The notes under the pieces: model-generated
What the model saw: only the letters and a program-made list of their open reading frames with translations
Database searches by the model: none
What the model was told of the DNA's origin: nothing
Shown here: in pieces, positions 12,605-14,615 of the stretch
How positions within the stretch are numbered: the stretch's first letter is position 1
How the letters are laid out: each line of letters begins with the position of its first letter
Position numbers and translations under genes: made by a program
From: an uncultured Bacillota bacterium
Lineage (GTDB): Bacteria; Bacillota_I; Bacilli_A; Erysipelotrichales; Erysipelotrichaceae
Assembly: GCA_937919165.1 (NCBI GenBank)
Contig: CALFPO010000069.1
Span: 1-14,615, forward strand
DNA length: 14,615 bases
Reading direction: 5' to 3'

Positions 12605-13353
12605 TTTCGATCAAGTCTCAAAGAGAGATTGAGCTTATGGATAAGGCGGGTACCATCGTAGCCAGAGTCCATAAGAAAATGGCAGAAGTAGTCAAACCAG
12701 GCATTTCGACTCTGGAGCTCAACAGAATAGCTGAAGAGGTCATCAGAGCCAACGATGCCACTCCATCATTCAAGAACTATCAGGGATTTCCATGTGCCGT
12801 CTGCACGTCGATCAACGACATGCTGGTGCATGGAATTCCTGATCATACGATCCTGAAGGATGGAGACATCATTACCATCGATGTTGGTGCCTGCTACAAG
12901 GGATACCATGGCGATTCAGCCTGGACCTATGTGGTCGGACAGCTCAAGGACGAAAGGGTTGCCGAACTGCTTAAGGTCACGGAAGAAGCGCTGTATCTCG
13001 GTCTTGAACAGGTAAAGCCCGGAAATCACATCGGCGACATATCCAATGCGATCGAGACTTATGTCAAGGCACACGGATTCTCGCTTCCAAGTGAGTATAC
13101 CGGACATGGTATTGGCAGAAGTGTTCATGAAGATCCATATGTTCCTAATGTAGGAAAGAAGGGAACGATGGAGCTTCTGAAGAAAGGCATGTGCATTGCG
13201 GTAGAGCCAATGGTCTTCATGGGTTCCGCCAGATGCTATACCCTGAACGACGGCTGGGGAGTGAAGAGTTACGATCATTCCTGGGCTGCCCACTATGAGC
13301 ATACTGTGGCCATTACGGAGGATGGCTGCAAGATATTAACAACGGAGGAATAA
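12601..13353 (+). CDS. map: type I methionine aminopeptidase
   Basis: This enzyme removes the initiator methionine from nascent proteins. The pita-bread fold's five metal ligands are all in place: D94 (TIDVG), D105 (HGDSAWT), H169 (TGHGIG), E202 (AVEPM) and E233 (HYEHT). The substrate-contacting histidines H77 (VHG) and H176 (VHEDP) are present too. At 250 residues it has no N-terminal zinc-finger or SH3 extension, so it is the plain bacterial type Ia. It overlaps adk by four bases and lies five bases before infA, whose ribosome binding site it carries. Confidence 0.98.
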   Translation: MISIKSQREIELMDKAGTIVARVHKKMAEVVKPGISTLELNRIAEEVIRANDATPSFKNYQGFPCAVCTSINDMLVHGIPDHTILKDGDIITIDVGACYKGYHGDSAWTYVVGQLKDERVAELLKVTEEALYLGLEQVKPGNHIGDISNAIETYVKAHGFSLPSEYTGHGIGRSVHEDPYVPNVGKKGTMELLKKGMCIAVEPMVFMGSARCYTLNDGWGVKSYDHSWAAHYEHTVAITEDGCKILTTEE

Positions 13354-13358
13354 ACTAT

Positions 13359-13577
13359 TTGGCAAAACAAGATGTCATCGAAATCGAAGGCAAGGTAGTC
13401 GATACATTGCCTGATGCAAAATTCAAGGTGGAATTGGAAAATGGTCACGAAATCCTGGCTCACGTTTCTGGTAAAATCCGTATGCATTACATCCGCATTT
13501 TACCAGGCGATAAAGTGACGGTAGAAATTTCACCCTATGATCTAACACGTGGGCGCATTACATTTAGACACAAGTAG
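13359..13577 (+). CDS. infA: translation initiation factor IF-1
   Basis: IF-1 occupies the A site of the 30S subunit during initiation. The 72-residue OB-fold protein is AKQDVIEIEGKVVDTLPDA onward, with the conserved GHEILAHVSGKIRMHYIRI and a final RGRITFRHK. It has no ATG in the usual place and begins with TTG at 13359. GGAGG lies nine bases upstream and the resulting N terminus M-AKQDVIE matches the family exactly, so the TTG start is well supported. It lies five bases after map; the KOW-like gene found between them in Bacillus is absent. Confidence 0.97.
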   Translation: MAKQDVIEIEGKVVDTLPDAKFKVELENGHEILAHVSGKIRMHYIRILPGDKVTVEISPYDLTRGRITFRHK

Positions 13578-13592
13578 TCTAGGAGGGAAAAC

Positions 13593-13706
13593 ATGAAAGT
13601 AAGACCATCTGTAAAACCAATTTGCGATAAGTGTCGTGTCATCAAACGTAAAGGTCGCGTAATGGTTATTTGTGAAAACCCTAAGCACAAACAAAGACAA
13701 GGTTAA
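13593..13706 (+). CDS. rpmJ: 50S ribosomal protein L36, zinc-binding type
   Basis: The 37-residue gene encodes MKVRPSVKPICDKCRVIKRK and ends ENPKHKQRQG. The zinc ligands C11, C14, C27 and H32 form the CCCH ribbon of the zinc form of L36, which stabilises helices of 23S rRNA near the factor-binding region. AGGAGGG lies six bases before the ATG. It sits 15 bases after infA and 19 before rpsM, the standard position at the head of the alpha operon. Confidence 0.97.
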   Translation: MKVRPSVKPICDKCRVIKRKGRVMVICENPKHKQRQG

Positions 13707-13725
13707 TTAAGGGAGGAAAAAATTA

Positions 13726-14091
13726 ATGGCACGTATAGCTGGAGTTGACATCCCACGTGACAAGCGTGTGGTTGTCTCATTAACTTATATCTACGGTGTA
13801 GGTTTAACAACTGCTAAGAAAGTATTGGCTGAAAACGGCATCAGCGAAGATATCCGTGTAAAGGATCTTAGCGATGAGCAGGTCAATGCAATTCGTAAAT
13901 CATTGGATAGCTACAAGCTGGAAGGCGATCTGAGAAGAGAGACTCAGCTTAACATCAAGCGCTTAATGGAAATCGCTTGCTACAGAGGAATCAGACACAG
14001 AAAGGGTCTGCCTGTAAGAGGTCAGAGAACTAAGACTAACGCTCGTACTCGCAAGGGACCACGTCGTACTGTAGCTAACAAGAAGAAGTAG
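13726..14091 (+). CDS. rpsM: 30S ribosomal protein S13
   Basis: S13 lies at the top of the 30S head and bridges to L5 and L31. The 121-residue protein begins MARIAGVDIPRDKRVVVSLT and has the helix-turn pair YIYGVGLTTAKKVL. The conserved C-terminal GIRHRKGLPVRGQRTKTNA is followed by a lysine tail that reaches the P-site tRNA. GGGAGG precedes the ATG at 13726 by about ten bases. The length equals that of the Bacillus protein. Confidence 0.98.
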   Translation: MARIAGVDIPRDKRVVVSLTYIYGVGLTTAKKVLAENGISEDIRVKDLSDEQVNAIRKSLDSYKLEGDLRRETQLNIKRLMEIACYRGIRHRKGLPVRGQRTKTNARTRKGPRRTVANKKK

Positions 14092-14102
14092 GAGGATAAA
14101 CA

Positions 14103-14495
14103 ATGGCACAGAAAGCAAAAGTTGTACGTAAGAAACGTGTTAAGAAGAATATTGCCAGTGGCGTTGCACATGTCCACTCAACATTCAACAACACTATCGT
14201 TACGATTACCGATGAAGCAGGTAACGTTATATCTTGGTCTAGTGCTGGCGCATTAGGCTATAAAGGTTCAAGAAAGTCTACACCTTATGCTGCTCAAATG
14301 GTTGCTGAGGCTGCAGGCAAATCAGCTATGGATCACGGTATGAAGAAAGTTGAAGTTAACGTAAAAGGACCAGGTCCAGGAAGAGAAGCTGCTGTTAGAT
14401 CATTAGCTGTAGCAGGCTTAAACATTACATCAATCAACGATGTAACACCAATTCCTCACAATGGATGCCGTCCACCTAAGAAACCTAGAGGTTAA
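14103..14495 (+). CDS. rpsK: 30S ribosomal protein S11
   Basis: S11 sits on the platform beside the E site and contacts mRNA upstream of the decoding site. The 130-residue sequence shows ASGVAHVHSTFNNTIVTITD (18-37), GALGYKGSRKSTPYAAQMVA and the terminal VTPIPHNGCRPPKKPRG, all typical. AGGAGG overlapping the rpsM stop gives the ATG at 14103. rpsD, which follows rpsK in many Gram-negatives, is not here; rpoA comes next, as in Bacillus. Confidence 0.98.
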   Translation: MAQKAKVVRKKRVKKNIASGVAHVHSTFNNTIVTITDEAGNVISWSSAGALGYKGSRKSTPYAAQMVAEAAGKSAMDHGMKKVEVNVKGPGPGREAAVRSLAVAGLNITSINDVTPIPHNGCRPPKKPRG

Positions 14496-14512
14496 TAATT
14501 AGTTTCTAATTA
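14496..14512 (+). other. short AT-rich hairpin in the rpsK-rpoA gap
   Basis: In the 46-base, very AT-rich gap before rpoA, TAATTAG (14496-14502) and CTAATTA (14506-14512) pair around a TTT loop. The 7-bp stem is almost only A-T and probably weak. It could mark an mRNA-processing site or part of a local promoter, but nothing confirms either. Confidence 0.25.
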
Positions 14513-14541
14513 ATAATCTTTACATTTTATAGGAGGCAAGC

Positions 14542-14615
14542 ATGCAAAAATTTGAAAGAGCAAAATTTGAAATTAGAGAAGAAAATAGTATTAGTTATAA
14601 ATTTTATTGCAATGA
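14542..14615 (+). CDS. rpoA: RNA polymerase alpha subunit, N-terminal fragment at window edge
   Basis: Only 24 codons are present before the window ends. They read MQKFERAKFEIREENSISYK followed by FYCN. This fits the alpha-subunit N terminus (M-Q-K/x-F-E-x-x-K-F-E-I... then a Y-x-x-F block). The subunit dimerises to nucleate RNA polymerase and binds UP elements with its C-terminal domain, both beyond this fragment. AGGAGG five bases before the ATG and the position after rpsK support the call. Codon use here is more AT-rich than in the preceding genes. Confidence 0.9.
   Translation, partial: MQKFERAKFEIREENSISYKFYCN

Noticed and set aside
14496..14530. Intrinsic terminator between rpsK and rpoA
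   Set aside because: The stem is nearly all A-T, only seven pairs long, and no T tract follows directly. rpoA is expected to be co-transcribed.

Overview
The window joins two very different segments. From about position 2760 to the end it is the ribosomal protein supercluster (S10, spc and start of the alpha operon) of a Bacillota bacterium. All genes are on the plus strand, tightly packed, with strong AGGAGG-type ribosome binding sites that often overlap the stop codon of the previous gene. The order is 'rplD-rplW-rplB-rpsS-rplV-rpsC-rplP-rpmC-rpsQ-rplN-rplX-rplE-rpsN-rpsH-rplF-rplR-rpsE-rplO-secY-adk-map-infA-rpmJ-rpsM-rpsK-rpoA'. The zinc-type S14 and L36, the zinc-LID adenylate kinase, the moderate GC content and the lack of rpmD (L30) between rpsE and rplO point to low-to-moderate GC Gram-positives, perhaps Erysipelotrichia or relatives. 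That lineage placement is inference.

Positions 1 to about 2750 are accessory DNA, read almost entirely on the minus strand. It holds two small cysteine-free precursor peptides with double-glycine leaders (186-437 and 1088-1417), a GNAT acetyltransferase between them (561-1031), a 254-residue DUF5984-like protein (1678-2442) and debris: a C-terminal GNAT remnant (2483-2638) and a possible broken LytTR-type fragment at the left edge. Both peptide genes have the same 10-base element TTCGTATAAA upstream, within a longer similar stretch, which suggests co-regulation.

The segments meet inside rplD. The first roughly 26 residues of L4, its start codon and ribosome binding site, and the genes that normally precede it (rpsJ, rplC) are absent, and homology begins abruptly near 2754-2763. 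No promoter or leader for the ribosomal operon is visible. Either the contig is chimeric at this point, or a real rearrangement has cut an essential operon. The first seems likelier, and it means the physical linkage of the peptide locus to the ribosomal genes should not be assumed.

In the ribosomal part the genes supply the small subunit (S19, S3, S17, S14, S8, S5, S13, S11) and the large subunit (L4, L23, L2, L22, L16, L29, L14, L24, L5, L6, L18, L15, L36). They are coupled to protein export (SecY), nucleotide homeostasis (adenylate kinase), N-terminal methionine removal (Map), initiation (IF-1) and transcription (RNA polymerase alpha). Small deviations from the usual proteins include a long low-complexity tail on S3, a shortened L24 with a lysine tail, N-terminal extensions on L22 and S5, and a TTG start for infA.
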